From Methylopumilus sp036745495 (GTDB lineage Bacteria > Pseudomonadota > Gammaproteobacteria > Burkholderiales > Methylophilaceae), in contig DAIOGA010000002.1 of assembly GCA_036745495.1 (NCBI GenBank), positions 39,193-103,192 of the forward strand: a DNA stretch of 64,000 nt, in the 5' to 3' direction. The number at the start of each line of letters is the position of its first letter. Position 1 is the stretch's first letter. Position numbers and translations under genes: made by a program. The notes under the pieces were generated by a model. That model searched no databases, had not been told where the DNA came from, and worked only from the letters and a program-made list of their open reading frames with translations. Below are positions 1 through 9,526 of the stretch, piece by piece.

Positions 1-1
1 C

Positions 2-2386
2 TTTAATAATGCATTTATTAATGGCTCAATTAATGGCAGCATCAAAAATGTGCCGCAGAAATCTCCTTACCTAGATATACAAGCCTCTATTCCTTTTATC
101 GATTTTAAGCATGCAAAAACTTATTACCCAAAAACAATTGGTGCAGAAGGTCTTCATTGGTTAGATACTTCACTTCTTGAAGGGAGTTTAGAAAATACTT
201 TAATTTCAATTAAAGGCTCATCAGCTGATTTTCCATTCGTCGATATAAACAATCAACCAGACCCTAATAAAGGATCATTCGTTGTTACAAGCACCGGTAA
301 AAATACTTTGATCGAATACGGTACAGGATGGCCAGTCGTTGAGAAATTTGACTTTAACGCTTCAATTAATGCTGGTACGTTTGAATTGCTAAGTAAAAAA
401 GGTCAGTTCTTAGGTAATACAATTAAAGAATTAAAAACAACCATACCGGCGATGGCCATTGAGCATCCAATATGTAACATTCAAGGCACGCTTAATAGTC
501 CAACGCGTGAAGCAATTAAATTTATTAATAACAGTCCTGTAAAAGAATCAGTTCAGCATTTATTTGATGAAGCTGCAGGATCAGGTGAAGGCAGGCTCAA
601 AGTTAATATCGACATACCTATGGATAATCTTGATGCAATTACTTTTAAAGGTAATTATCAATTTATTGATAGCAACTTAACTAATCCTGCGATGGGTATT
701 CCAAATATAGAAAAAATTAAAGGGTTGATCACTTTTGATGAAAAGAATGTCAAAACTGAAAATTTAACTGGGACTATTTTTGGTGGCAATACAAATATTG
801 CGCTTACTGCAGATCCAAGCAAAGTCATTAAAGTTAAGTTGAATGGTAAATTTACTGACAAAGGTATTGAAGAAAAACTAGGTACGAGCTTCTCTAAATT
901 AAATGGTTCCGCTGAATGGGAAGGTCTAGTGGAATACAAAAAACCCTTACTCAACATACAAATATCATCAGATTTAAAAGGTATTGAGATGGGCTATCCC
1001 TCCCCGTTTAATAAAGCACGCGACAAGGAAGAAAAATTTTACTTTAGCAAAAAACAAAACAATCCAAAAACAGATGAAATTGAATTTAAATACAGCAATA
1101 TTGTGAATTCTAAAATAACACGTATTGAAAAAAACAATGTAATGTCAGTCGACAAAGGTTATATATCAATTAACTCAGACATAAAAGCTAATATACAAAA
1201 AGGACTTTATCTCAAAGCTAATTTACCTTATGCAAACTTAGATGATTTTATAAATATCTATACGGGCGGAGATGGTAATAATGGATTTAAAATTGATAAA
1301 GCTGATATCGCTCTCAGGAATGCAGATCTGTTTGACAGAAGATTCAATAATATCAAAATAGAAATAGCGCCCGTTAATGGTAGTACAAAATTTAAAATTA
1401 ACTCAAATGAAACATCAGGCAATCTCTTATGGGCTGAAAAAGATAACAAACTAACTGCGCGCCTAAATGGACTTAAACTTCCAAATGAAATTAAAAAAAT
1501 ATCCTCAACTTCATCTTCAAGCAGCCAAAAGCTGCCAAATTTAGATATTAAAATTGATTCGCTAGAAGTTGATGGGAAAAAAATTGGGAAACTTGAACTT
1601 GTTTCTAATACTTCAAAACAAAATATTAATATTCAAAAATTTAAAGTTGTAAATGATAAAAATATTTTTCAGGCAGATGGAGAATGGATTGATTGGAATA
1701 AAAATTCTAAATCTAATATTAATTTCAACTGGAAGATTAGTAATTTAGGTGACACACTTAATTTTCTTGGCTACCCCAATTTTGTAAAGGATGGCGAGGC
1801 TGATTTATCTGGTCAGTTTAAATGGCAAGGCAATCCACTCGCCTTTGATAAAACTAAAGTGGATGGTTCATTTAACCTTGATGTACGTAAAGGCACTATT
1901 CAAAAAGTTGAACCTGGTGTTGGAAGGCTTTTTGGTTTAGTAACCCTTCAAAGCTTGCCTCGAAGATTAAGCTTAGACTTTAGGGATCTTTTCGGTAGCG
2001 GCTTTGTTCTTGATACTATGAATGCTTCTGTTCGTCTCAATAATGGCATCATGAAAACAAATAATTTCAGAATGAATGGACCAGCTGCTGAAGTATTTAT
2101 GTCAGGCGAAACAAATATCATTAAAGAAACACAAGATCTAAATGTAAAAGTAACGCCTCATATCAGCGACAGTCTATCCATAGCCGCTCTTGCAGGCGGT
2201 CCGCTTGTAGGGGCCGCAGCATTCGTCGCACAAAAAATTCTTAAAGATCCACTTAATAAAGTACTGACTTCTGAGTATCGAATTATTGGTACATGGGAAA
2301 ATCCAGAAGAGGTAAATAACTCAGCATCGGATAAAATCAAAACAACGATCGACAATACTAAAAACTTATTTAATGACAAAAAATAA
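2..2386 (+). CDS. YhdP-family AsmA-like envelope protein, C-terminal part (5' end outside window)
   Basis: The frame is open to the left edge of the window, so this is the end of a longer gene; a GTG at 50 is only an internal valine codon. The roughly 790 visible residues are low-complexity, beta-rich and Lys/Asn-rich, with alternating short strands. They end in the conserved C-terminal block of the YhdP/TIGR02099 family: PGVGRLFGL, SLPRRLSLDFRDLF, then a Gly/Ala-rich stretch near the end. Members are inner-membrane anchored periplasmic proteins of the AsmA/TamB group, thought to bridge the envelope for phospholipid transport. The missing N-terminus should carry the membrane anchor. The gene ends 2 bp before the nitrilase-fold gene, followed by tldD, an order common in betaproteobacteria. 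Confidence 0.85.
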   Translation, partial: FNNAFINGSINGSIKNVPQKSPYLDIQASIPFIDFKHAKTYYPKTIGAEGLHWLDTSLLEGSLENTLISIKGSSADFPFVDINNQPDPNKGSFVVTSTGKNTLIEYGTGWPVVEKFDFNASINAGTFELLSKKGQFLGNTIKELKTTIPAMAIEHPICNIQGTLNSPTREAIKFINNSPVKESVQHLFDEAAGSGEGRLKVNIDIPMDNLDAITFKGNYQFIDSNLTNPAMGIPNIEKIKGLITFDEKNVKTENLTGTIFGGNTNIALTADPSKVIKVKLNGKFTDKGIEEKLGTSFSKLNGSAEWEGLVEYKKPLLNIQISSDLKGIEMGYPSPFNKARDKEEKFYFSKKQNNPKTDEIEFKYSNIVNSKITRIEKNNVMSVDKGYISINSDIKANIQKGLYLKANLPYANLDDFINIYTGGDGNNGFKIDKADIALRNADLFDRRFNNIKIEIAPVNGSTKFKINSNETSGNLLWAEKDNKLTARLNGLKLPNEIKKISSTSSSSSQKLPNLDIKIDSLEVDGKKIGKLELVSNTSKQNINIQKFKVVNDKNIFQADGEWIDWNKNSKSNINFNWKISNLGDTLNFLGYPNFVKDGEADLSGQFKWQGNPLAFDKTKVDGSFNLDVRKGTIQKVEPGVGRLFGLVTLQSLPRRLSLDFRDLFGSGFVLDTMNASVRLNNGIMKTNNFRMNGPAAEVFMSGETNIIKETQDLNVKVTPHISDSLSIAALAGGPLVGAAAFVAQKILKDPLNKVLTSEYRIIGTWENPEEVNNSASDKIKTTIDNTKNLFNDKK

Positions 2387-2388
2387 TA

Positions 2389-3243
2389 ATGGCTATTAAA
2401 TCTAAAATAAAAACAACTAAAGCAAAATTAGTCAATAAAGATATTATAAAGATTGCCGGTATACAAATGGCATCTGGGCCCGATATTAAATCAAACCTTA
2501 ATGAAGCTGAAAATTTAATTACTATTGCAGCCAACCAAGGCGCTAAACTTATAGCGCTTCCTGAATATTTCTCTATTATGAGCGCCAAAGATTCAGAAAA
2601 ATTGAAAGCCAGAGAAAAACCAGATCAAGGACTTGTGCAATCTTTTTTATCAAAACAGGCAAAGAAAAACAAAGTATGGATAGTTGGTGGATCGATTCCC
2701 TTGGTGTCAAAAGATAAAAATAAAATTAGAAACAGTTGCTTAATTTATGATGATAAAGGTAATTTAGTTCACCGCTACGACAAAATTCATCTTTTTGGAT
2801 TTGATATGGGCGAGGAATATTACCGCGAAGATAAACTTATTGAAGCAGGATCCGATGTTGTAGTTATCGACTCTCCATTTGGAAAAATTGGTATTGCCAT
2901 TTGTTACGATCTTAGATTTCCAGAATTATTTAGAGTTATGAAAGAAATTGATCTTCTCGTCATTCCTTCCGCTTTTACAGAAACAACTGGGAAAGCGCAC
3001 TGGGAAATTTTAATTCGTGCAAGAGCGATTGAAAATCAATGTTACGTATTAGCCCCTGCTCAAGGTGGCTACCATTTATCCGGAAGAGAAACACACGGCA
3101 ATTCAATGATTGTTGATCCATGGGGCACTGTTCTGGATCGTTTAAGCCGAGGTTCTGGTGTGATTACTGGATTCTTAAATAAAGAATATATTAAATCTAT
3201 TCGTAAATCTTTACCCGCTCTTAAACATCGAACCATTAAATAA
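2389..3243 (+). CDS. Carbon-nitrogen hydrolase (nitrilase superfamily, Nit1/Nit2-like amidase)
   Basis: A 284-residue single-domain nitrilase-fold enzyme. The catalytic triad is visible: Glu59 (LPEYF), Lys132 (DKIHLFGFD) and Cys172 (AICYDLRFPELF). The RFPELFR context after the cysteine is typical of the Nit1/NitFhit branch, whose members include deaminated-glutathione amidase. It probably repairs deaminated glutathione or hydrolyses a related omega-amide in the cytoplasm; the exact substrate cannot be read from sequence. About 20 Lys-rich residues precede the conserved core and may be a tail, or the start may lie further in. It sits between the YhdP-like gene and tldD with 2- and 8-bp gaps, so the three are probably one transcript. 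Confidence 0.87.
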   Translation: MAIKSKIKTTKAKLVNKDIIKIAGIQMASGPDIKSNLNEAENLITIAANQGAKLIALPEYFSIMSAKDSEKLKAREKPDQGLVQSFLSKQAKKNKVWIVGGSIPLVSKDKNKIRNSCLIYDDKGNLVHRYDKIHLFGFDMGEEYYREDKLIEAGSDVVVIDSPFGKIGIAICYDLRFPELFRVMKEIDLLVIPSAFTETTGKAHWEILIRARAIENQCYVLAPAQGGYHLSGRETHGNSMIVDPWGTVLDRLSRGSGVITGFLNKEYIKSIRKSLPALKHRTIK

Positions 3244-3251
3244 GATCCCAC

Positions 3252-4688
3252 ATGGAACATAAAATTGCTCATGCAAAAGATTTGCTTCTCGCGCAATCTG
3301 GCATTGAAATAAACGATCTTAATAATATACTCAATGGCATGATGTCGCATGGTGTCGATTATGCAGATCTTTATTTTCAATACACAAAAAATGAATACTG
3401 GGGTCTTGAGGAAGGTCAGGTTAAATCAGGCAGCTTCTCTATTGATCAAGGTGTAGGTGTTAGAGCCGTCAACAAAGATAAATCTGCTTTTGCTTATTCT
3501 GATGACATTTCTATTGAAGCCCTCTTGTCTTCTTCTAATATTGCCAAAGCAATCGCTTCAAAAAATTTAAATCAAAGTCATAAACTCGATCATCCAAAAA
3601 TAATATCTAATTTATATAGCACTCAAGACCCGCTTTCTGCAGTGCCTGCTGAAACTAAAATTAAAATTCTAGAAAAAATAGAAAATTTCGCTAAAAAAAT
3701 GGATGAGCGAATAACCAAAGTCACAGCATCGATTGCTGGCGAGTATGAAGTAATTTTTATCATTAACAATGAGCAAAAAATTGCTGCAGATATTAGACCT
3801 CTCGTAAGGTTATCTATTAACGTCATTGCAGAGTCTAATGGAAAAAGAGAGCAAGGCTCTTCTGGTGGTGGAGGTCGTTTTGGATTTGAATATTTCTCAG
3901 ATGAAGTGTTAAAACAATATGCGCATGAAGCAGTTCATCAGGCCACAACTAACCTAAATGCGAAGCCTGCGCCTGCAGGAAGTATGACTGTAGTCTTAGG
4001 CCCTGGATGGCCGGGCATTCTTTTACACGAAGCTATTGGTCATGGTCTAGAAGGTGATTTTAATCGAAAAGGCAGTTCCGCGTTTAGTAATAAAATTGGC
4101 ACTCAAGTTGCTGCGAAAGATATTACTGTAGTTGATGATGGAACGATCAAAGATCGAAGAGGCTCTCTAAATATCGATGATGAAGGCAATGAAACACAAA
4201 GAACGGTGCTTATAGAAAACGGTATTCTAAAAGGGTATCTTCAAGATACATTAAACGCAAGACTTATGAATATGCCCACCACTGGGAATGCAAGAAGAGA
4301 ATCTTATGCGCATCTTCCTATGCCAAGAATGACTAATACTTACATGCTTAATGGCACTAAAACACCCGAAGAAATTATTAAGTCAGTCAAAAAAGGTATT
4401 TATGCAGTTAACTTTGGAGGTGGTCAGGTAGATATCACAAGCGGAAAATTTGTATTTTCTGCAGCTGAAGCTTGGATGATTGAGAATGGAAAACTACTCT
4501 ACCCAGTCAAAGGTGCAACTTTAATAGGCAATGGCCCAGAGGTGTTAAAGAAAGTCAGTATGATCGGAAATGATATGTCTTTAGATTCAGGCGTGGGAAC
4601 CTGCGGTAAAGAAGGTCAAAGTGTTCCTGTAGGGGTCGGCCAACCCACAATTAAGATTGATGGTTTAGTTGTAGGTGGAACTGCTTAA
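3252..4688 (+). CDS. tldD: Metalloprotease TldD
   Basis: 478 residues, the usual length for TldD. The zinc-binding signature HEAIGHGLEGD starts at His259. The glycine-rich C-terminal half (FGGGQVDITSG, then a G-N-G-P-E motif) is typical of the peptidase U62 family. TldD works as a heterodimer with TldE/PmbA to degrade unfolded peptides and to process or clear small peptides; pmbA is not in this window. It follows the nitrilase-fold gene by 8 bp. It converges on efp with only 2 bp between the stop codons, leaving no room for a terminator. Confidence 0.95.
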   Translation: MEHKIAHAKDLLLAQSGIEINDLNNILNGMMSHGVDYADLYFQYTKNEYWGLEEGQVKSGSFSIDQGVGVRAVNKDKSAFAYSDDISIEALLSSSNIAKAIASKNLNQSHKLDHPKIISNLYSTQDPLSAVPAETKIKILEKIENFAKKMDERITKVTASIAGEYEVIFIINNEQKIAADIRPLVRLSINVIAESNGKREQGSSGGGGRFGFEYFSDEVLKQYAHEAVHQATTNLNAKPAPAGSMTVVLGPGWPGILLHEAIGHGLEGDFNRKGSSAFSNKIGTQVAAKDITVVDDGTIKDRRGSLNIDDEGNETQRTVLIENGILKGYLQDTLNARLMNMPTTGNARRESYAHLPMPRMTNTYMLNGTKTPEEIIKSVKKGIYAVNFGGGQVDITSGKFVFSAAEAWMIENGKLLYPVKGATLIGNGPEVLKKVSMIGNDMSLDSGVGTCGKEGQSVPVGVGQPTIKIDGLVVGGTA

Positions 4689-4690
4689 AA

Positions 4691-5248
4691 TTATAAAACG
4701 CGGTTTTTGTATTCTAAAGTGCGTGTATCGATTTCAATTTTGTCGCCTGTATTACAGAATAAAGGCACCATCACTTCAAAACCAGTATTGATTTTAGCTG
4801 GTTTCATAACCTTACCTGAGGTATCGCCTTTCACAGCAGGCTCAGTATAGGTAATTTCACGTGTTACAGAATTTGGTAGCTCTACAGATATCGCTTTACC
4901 ATTGTAAAATTTAACTTCGCAAGGCATGCCATCTTCTAAAAAATTCAAAGCTTCTGACATATTTTCAGCATCGACTTCATATTGATTGTATTCACTATCC
5001 ATGAAGACGTAAGCGGGATCTGAAAAATAAGAATAAGTAACTTCTTTTTTATCTAAGACAATCACTTCAAATTTATCACTTGCGTTATATACGTTTTCAC
5101 TCGGCGCTTCGGTGAGAAGATTTTTCATTTTCATCTTCACAACGGCTGAATTTCGACCTGATTTGTTATATTCAGTTTTTAAGATGACCATAGGGTCAGT
5201 GCCAACCATAATAACGTTACCAGCGCGAAGTTCTTGAGCGATTTTCAT
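4691..5248 (-). CDS. efp: Translation elongation factor P, Arg32 type
   Basis: 185 residues with the KOW-like N-terminal domain and two OB domains of EF-P, which rescues ribosomes stalled at polyproline. At the tip of the N-terminal domain (YNKSGRNSA) the residue to be modified is Arg32, not the Lys34 of the EpmA/EpmB type. This predicts arginine rhamnosylation, and the cognate transferase earP lies immediately upstream on the same strand. An AAGGA ribosome site precedes the ATG. A good -10 (TATAAT on the minus strand at 5290-5295) lies in the 55-bp gap from earP, so efp probably has its own promoter as well as reading from greB-earP. Confidence 0.97.
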   Translation of the reverse strand: MKIAQELRAGNVIMVGTDPMVILKTEYNKSGRNSAVVKMKMKNLLTEAPSENVYNASDKFEVIVLDKKEVTYSYFSDPAYVFMDSEYNQYEVDAENMSEALNFLEDGMPCEVKFYNGKAISVELPNSVTREITYTEPAVKGDTSGKVMKPAKINTGFEVMVPLFCNTGDKIEIDTRTLEYKNRVL

Positions 5249-5289
5249 AATATTGATCCTTGGGAATGCTTACCAAATAAAAGGGTGAA

Positions 5290-5319
5290 ATTATACTCGA
5301 AAATTATGTTTCGGAACAA
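5290..5319 (-). promoter_or_regulatory. Predicted sigma-70 promoter for efp
   Basis: On the minus strand, TTGTTC (5314-5319) lies 18 bp upstream of a perfect TATAAT (5290-5295). Transcription would start near 5283, giving a leader of about 35 nt before the efp ATG. The -35 box lies inside the 3' end of earP. Confidence 0.5.
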
Positions 5320-6404
5320 TAATCGACCAAACTCTCTACAAATGAAGCCTCTTTGAAATAATGATGACTTTGCTTTAATGCAAAAGCTTCTAAACGAGCC
5401 TGTTGCTTAAAAAAATCACGCCATAAAACTTCGTTAAATTTGTTACTCGACCAATCGTCATGCATTTTAATTAAAATCTCTGATAAATCTTGATCGCAAG
5501 CTTCACAATAACGCTTTAAAAAAGCTTTAAGTTTAATTAAATGAATATTATTTTCTTGAATATAAGGTTGCCAAATAAACGGTTTGCCGGCCCAAATTGC
5601 TCTTATCCAGCTATCTTCTCCACGTACAAAATTAAGATCACATGACCAGAGTAAATCATCAAAATCATCATGATTTAAAAATGGATAAGGAATAATATTA
5701 ATAAATTGATAATTATTTTTTGGCCTTAAAAGATCAAATAGATATTGAGGCATAAAAAATTGAATAGGTTTCTTTATGCAATCTATCACATCCAAAAAAA
5801 CTTCAATTTTTTGTATTGGATAATAAAAGAGCGATATCGAATATAAGTTAGGATTTCCGCCTAATGATTGAATTACCTTATTGCGGTTAGATTCATCAAA
5901 AGCCTGTCGACGCAAGAACAAATTTCTCTCCCGAATAAGGCCGCCTGTTTGATTAGTAAAACCAGGATAGAAGAAAGTTTTAATAAGCCCTGATTCAGGA
6001 TCTATAGAAGGTTTTAAATGGAAGTTATCTACCCAGGGTTCCGCTGATAAATATTCAATCGCAATATATTTCGACTTTTCGCGCTTAATAAGCGCTTTAT
6101 AGATATGTGGCAAATCTATATTAAAAAGGTTAAACACGAAATTTGGAGGTGGCGGAAGTGATGTTGAATCTTCATCAAAATCACAACGATAAATACTAAT
6201 TCCATCAATTGTTTGTTTTTGTAAGGAAGTATCGATAGAAGGTATTAGTTTCTTAGTAGTCATAAGATCATCAACGAGAAGATGCACTTCAACATTAAAA
6301 TCAACCTTAAGCTGTTTTGCTATGCGCCAAGCAACTCCAATATCTCCAAAAAAATCAATCACCTTACATATTAAATGGCACACAATAGGGCTTTTATTAT
6401 TCAT
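5304..6404 (-). CDS. earP: EF-P arginine rhamnosyltransferase EarP
   Basis: A 366-residue DUF2331/EarP protein, a GT-B glycosyltransferase that transfers rhamnose from dTDP-rhamnose to Arg32 of EF-P. The N-terminal motif with paired aspartates (Asp17 and Asp21 in VIDFFGDIG) and the nucleotide-sugar motif RGEDSWIRAIWAGKPF near residue 261 match the catalytic and donor-binding elements known for EarP. I chose the ATG at 6404. An in-frame ATG at 6416 would add four residues (MWLI); neither has a strong ribosome site, but the shorter form fits the family. The start lies inside the end of greB, so the two are translationally coupled, and efp follows 55 bp later. dTDP-rhamnose synthesis genes must lie elsewhere. 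Confidence 0.94.
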   Translation of the reverse strand: MNNKSPIVCHLICKVIDFFGDIGVAWRIAKQLKVDFNVEVHLLVDDLMTTKKLIPSIDTSLQKQTIDGISIYRCDFDEDSTSLPPPPNFVFNLFNIDLPHIYKALIKREKSKYIAIEYLSAEPWVDNFHLKPSIDPESGLIKTFFYPGFTNQTGGLIRERNLFLRRQAFDESNRNKVIQSLGGNPNLYSISLFYYPIQKIEVFLDVIDCIKKPIQFFMPQYLFDLLRPKNNYQFINIIPYPFLNHDDFDDLLWSCDLNFVRGEDSWIRAIWAGKPFIWQPYIQENNIHLIKLKAFLKRYCEACDQDLSEILIKMHDDWSSNKFNEVLWRDFFKQQARLEAFALKQSHHYFKEASFVESLVDYCSET

Positions 6405-6882
6405 GATAAGCCACATTAATAATTCTAAATTTAACTAAACCTCCAGGAGTTTCAACCTTCACTTCATCCTCTAAGTTTTTACCTAAAAGTGCCCTAGCAA
6501 TAGGCGATACCCAACTAATAAAGCCTTTTTCTGTATCAATTTCATCTTGCCCCACAATACGATAATAATGCTCTGAATCATCAGATTCATTGAGTAAAGT
6601 TACCCATGCACCAAAAAAAATCTTATCTTGTTGTTCTTGCGTTGAGGGATCAATCACTACTGCTTCATCAATACGGCCAAATAAAAATTTAGCCCTTGCA
6701 TCAATTTGACGTAAGCGTTTCTTGCCGTATATATAATCTCCGTTTTCACTGCGATCGCCATTACTCGCCGCCCACGAAACATCAGCCACAACCTTAGGCC
6801 GATCAACTTTAACTAAAAAATCGAGCTCATCTTTTAGGCGTTGATATCCTTGCTTGGTAATGTAATTTTTACGCTCAGTCAT
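6397..6882 (-). CDS. greB: Transcription elongation factor GreB
   Basis: 161 residues: an N-terminal coiled-coil finger and a C-terminal FKBP-like domain. The tip of the finger, with the acidic residues that stimulate RNA polymerase transcript cleavage, is NGDRSENGDY; the GKKRLRQID sequence that follows is of GreB rather than GreA type. It rescues backtracked RNA polymerase. It heads a minus-strand set greB-earP-efp, with earP starting inside its 3' end, and is divergent from the AddB-like gene across a 43-bp gap. Confidence 0.94.
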   Translation of the reverse strand: MTERKNYITKQGYQRLKDELDFLVKVDRPKVVADVSWAASNGDRSENGDYIYGKKRLRQIDARAKFLFGRIDEAVVIDPSTQEQQDKIFFGAWVTLLNESDDSEHYYRIVGQDEIDTEKGFISWVSPIARALLGKNLEDEVKVETPGGLVKFRIINVAYHE

Positions 6883-6925
6883 ATTTTTTAATAATAATTA
6901 ACGAGGATAAGTTTACAATAGAAGC

Positions 6926-9526
6926 ATGCATTCTGAGCAAAAGCCTATCTACCTCTGTCGCAATTCAAAAGAAGCTTTTAAATTAAGCAAGCACTTTGAT
7001 TCAAAAGAAAAAGTATTGGGGCTTCATGATTTCATCAATAGTCTTTTTAAAAAACATGCCAATATCTATATGCCATACCGAATTCTTAATGGCATTGAAG
7101 AAAAATTATTATGGGAAAGCAGTATCAAGGAATATAAAAAATCTTTTTTTGATTTATCAAATATTGAAAACTTAAGTGAAACTGCAATTCAAGCCAATCG
7201 TCTTATTGATCAATTCAATATTGGCGAAAATACTTTAAAAAGCGAAGAGCGGAGTGAAGAGCATACATTTTTTAACGCTTGGCGCTTGATTTTTAAAAAA
7301 TATTGTAGCGATAAAAATGTTATCACTTTTAATAATCTTTTAAAGATAACTGAAGAACATATTAGAAATCGCGATATTTCAATTGAGCACCCTCTTCATT
7401 TTGTAAATTTTGAATTTATAGCACCTATTGAAGAGTCATTTATTGAGGCATGTAAAACTCAAGTTGATATAGAGTTTTTTAAAGCTTCGCAAACAACCCC
7501 TTATATTGAATCACGTGTTTTTCTTAATGAAGAACATGAATGCATGCAGATTGTCGAATGGTGTAAAACACAAATAGAGAATAACAAAAAGATATTGGTT
7601 GTGACGCCGCAACTCGATCAAATTATCGATCGCCTCACAAGCATGCTTGATAAAACATTTCATCCCGAGACATTTACTCCGAGCCTGTCTCAAGAAAAAA
7701 GAATTTATCAGTTTTCCTTAAATACTCCTTTATTTCATCTATCTATGGTTTATTTAAATTTCAAGTTAATAGAATTGGCCGCGAGAGGCACCTCTAAAAT
7801 CAATGAACTTAAAAACATCTTAAGTCATAGTGGTTGGTCAGAAAGCAAAGAGTTATGTCGACGCTACAGGCTTATTAACTATCTAGAGAGAAAACGAAGG
7901 GGCAATATCTCAATTAAAGATCTCATTGAAATGTCTGAGTTAATTGAAGACTTGAATGATGAAATACCTTACCTAAAGACACACTTGAATCAAATATATG
8001 CCTCACATCATGAGTGGCGAATAAAAAGAAATCCTTCAGGATGGATTAAAGCATTTGATATGTATTTAAAGAATATTCAATCTAGTCTTTTAAATCCAAA
8101 AGATGCTTTTGAAGAAAGTATTTATGAGGTATGGAACAAAACTAACGAAACAATAGCTTCATTAGACAATCTGATGGGTGAAATATCCATCCAGGAGATG
8201 CTAGATGTACTTCAGTATTACCTTAAAAAAACCACTCATCAGCACCAGCATCAAGGCAATTTTAAAATTGATATTTTAGGCTTCCATGAATCAGTTTATG
8301 AAAAATATGATGCTACGTGGATTATGAATTTAAATGAGCATCACTGGCCAATACCTCACCAATACAATCCATTTATACCTATTAAAATTCAGCATGATAG
8401 GCATATCAGCACCCATGAAAAACGTCATTTAAATGCTTCGAAGATTTTAGATAAATTCATTCATACATCACCTTTTGTCACACTCTCATATGCTAAAAAA
8501 ATGGGCGAAGAAGAGATATTTCCATCACCAACATTATACAGCTTTGTATCCTCTAAATTACTTGAAGATACAAATTTTAAATACAAAAAAAATAAATTAA
8601 ATCATGATGTTATAGAATATATTGAAGACAATACTTCAAATAAAATTGAAGTACAAAAGACGGTTAAATCAGGCATAAAATTACTCGAAGCACAATCCAT
8701 CTGCCCTGCTTGGGCATTTTATGAATTTAGACTTGGCGCTAAACAAATAGAAGATGAAGATGAAGAAAATTTAACTACTAGATTGCGCGGAAATCTCTTC
8801 CACAAAACCCTAGAAGAATTTTGGACAGAATATAAATCATCGTCTCTAGTAAGCGCTTTAAATGAAAAAGAGCTATCAAAAAAAATACAGGAAATTACGC
8901 ATAAAAATATATCTATTGAAAGGAAAAACTACCCCAGGATCTTGTCTGAGTTTTTTAATATCGAGGAAATGCGCTTAATAAGTTACCTTGAAAAATGGAT
9001 TCACCATGAATTAAAAAGAGGTGATTTTGAAGTCAAAGAGACAGAAAAAAATATACCTATTCATTTAGGTTGTCTTAACTTTAATATCAAGATTGATCGC
9101 ATCGATGAAGTCAATCAAAACAACATTGTTATTGACTATAAGTCTGGCACCCCAAAAACTCTAAATGAATGGTTCTTAAATGCATACGGTGAATTACAAA
9201 TGCCCTTTTACGCCCTTTTTGCCTCAAATAAACCTATTGATGCCATTGCGATTGGTCTTATTAATGCAGCAAAACCTCAATGGATTGGTATCGGTCGAGA
9301 TAAAGATCTCCTTCAAGGCATTAAAGATTCCACTGCTACCCAATACCAATCCTGGGATGATTTAATCGGCTTCTGGAAATGCCGAATTGATGATGCAATT
9401 AAAAGCTATGAGTCAGGCAATGCAGCTGTCAAATTTACACGAGAAAAAGATATAGCTTATTGTCAAGTTAAGCCTATCTTAAGGCTGCCTGAACGAATAC
9501 TTCAATTTGAGCAAAATAAGCAATGA
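6926..9526 (+). CDS. AddB-like PD-(D/E)XK nuclease of a helicase-nuclease repair pair
   Basis: 866 residues. The C-terminal third is a RecB-type PD-(D/E)XK nuclease: GNLFHKTLEEF (His near 629), IDRIDEV (Asp near 726) and VIDYKSG (Asp-x-Lys near 737). The N-terminal two thirds are a diverged helicase-like scaffold with no Walker A motif. Family knowledge: this fits the betaproteobacterial 'probable DNA repair protein' (TIGR03623) that pairs with an AddA-like helicase to process double-strand breaks. The cysteines that hold the AddB iron-sulfur cluster are mostly missing: one lies near 592 (SICPAW), but the C-terminal site keeps a single cysteine (YCQVKPILRL). Its stop overlaps the helicase start by 4 bp (ATGA), so the two are coupled. 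Confidence 0.82.
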   Translation: MHSEQKPIYLCRNSKEAFKLSKHFDSKEKVLGLHDFINSLFKKHANIYMPYRILNGIEEKLLWESSIKEYKKSFFDLSNIENLSETAIQANRLIDQFNIGENTLKSEERSEEHTFFNAWRLIFKKYCSDKNVITFNNLLKITEEHIRNRDISIEHPLHFVNFEFIAPIEESFIEACKTQVDIEFFKASQTTPYIESRVFLNEEHECMQIVEWCKTQIENNKKILVVTPQLDQIIDRLTSMLDKTFHPETFTPSLSQEKRIYQFSLNTPLFHLSMVYLNFKLIELAARGTSKINELKNILSHSGWSESKELCRRYRLINYLERKRRGNISIKDLIEMSELIEDLNDEIPYLKTHLNQIYASHHEWRIKRNPSGWIKAFDMYLKNIQSSLLNPKDAFEESIYEVWNKTNETIASLDNLMGEISIQEMLDVLQYYLKKTTHQHQHQGNFKIDILGFHESVYEKYDATWIMNLNEHHWPIPHQYNPFIPIKIQHDRHISTHEKRHLNASKILDKFIHTSPFVTLSYAKKMGEEEIFPSPTLYSFVSSKLLEDTNFKYKKNKLNHDVIEYIEDNTSNKIEVQKTVKSGIKLLEAQSICPAWAFYEFRLGAKQIEDEDEENLTTRLRGNLFHKTLEEFWTEYKSSSLVSALNEKELSKKIQEITHKNISIERKNYPRILSEFFNIEEMRLISYLEKWIHHELKRGDFEVKETEKNIPIHLGCLNFNIKIDRIDEVNQNNIVIDYKSGTPKTLNEWFLNAYGELQMPFYALFASNKPIDAIAIGLINAAKPQWIGIGRDKDLLQGIKDSTATQYQSWDDLIGFWKCRIDDAIKSYESGNAAVKFTREKDIAYCQVKPILRLPERILQFEQNKQ

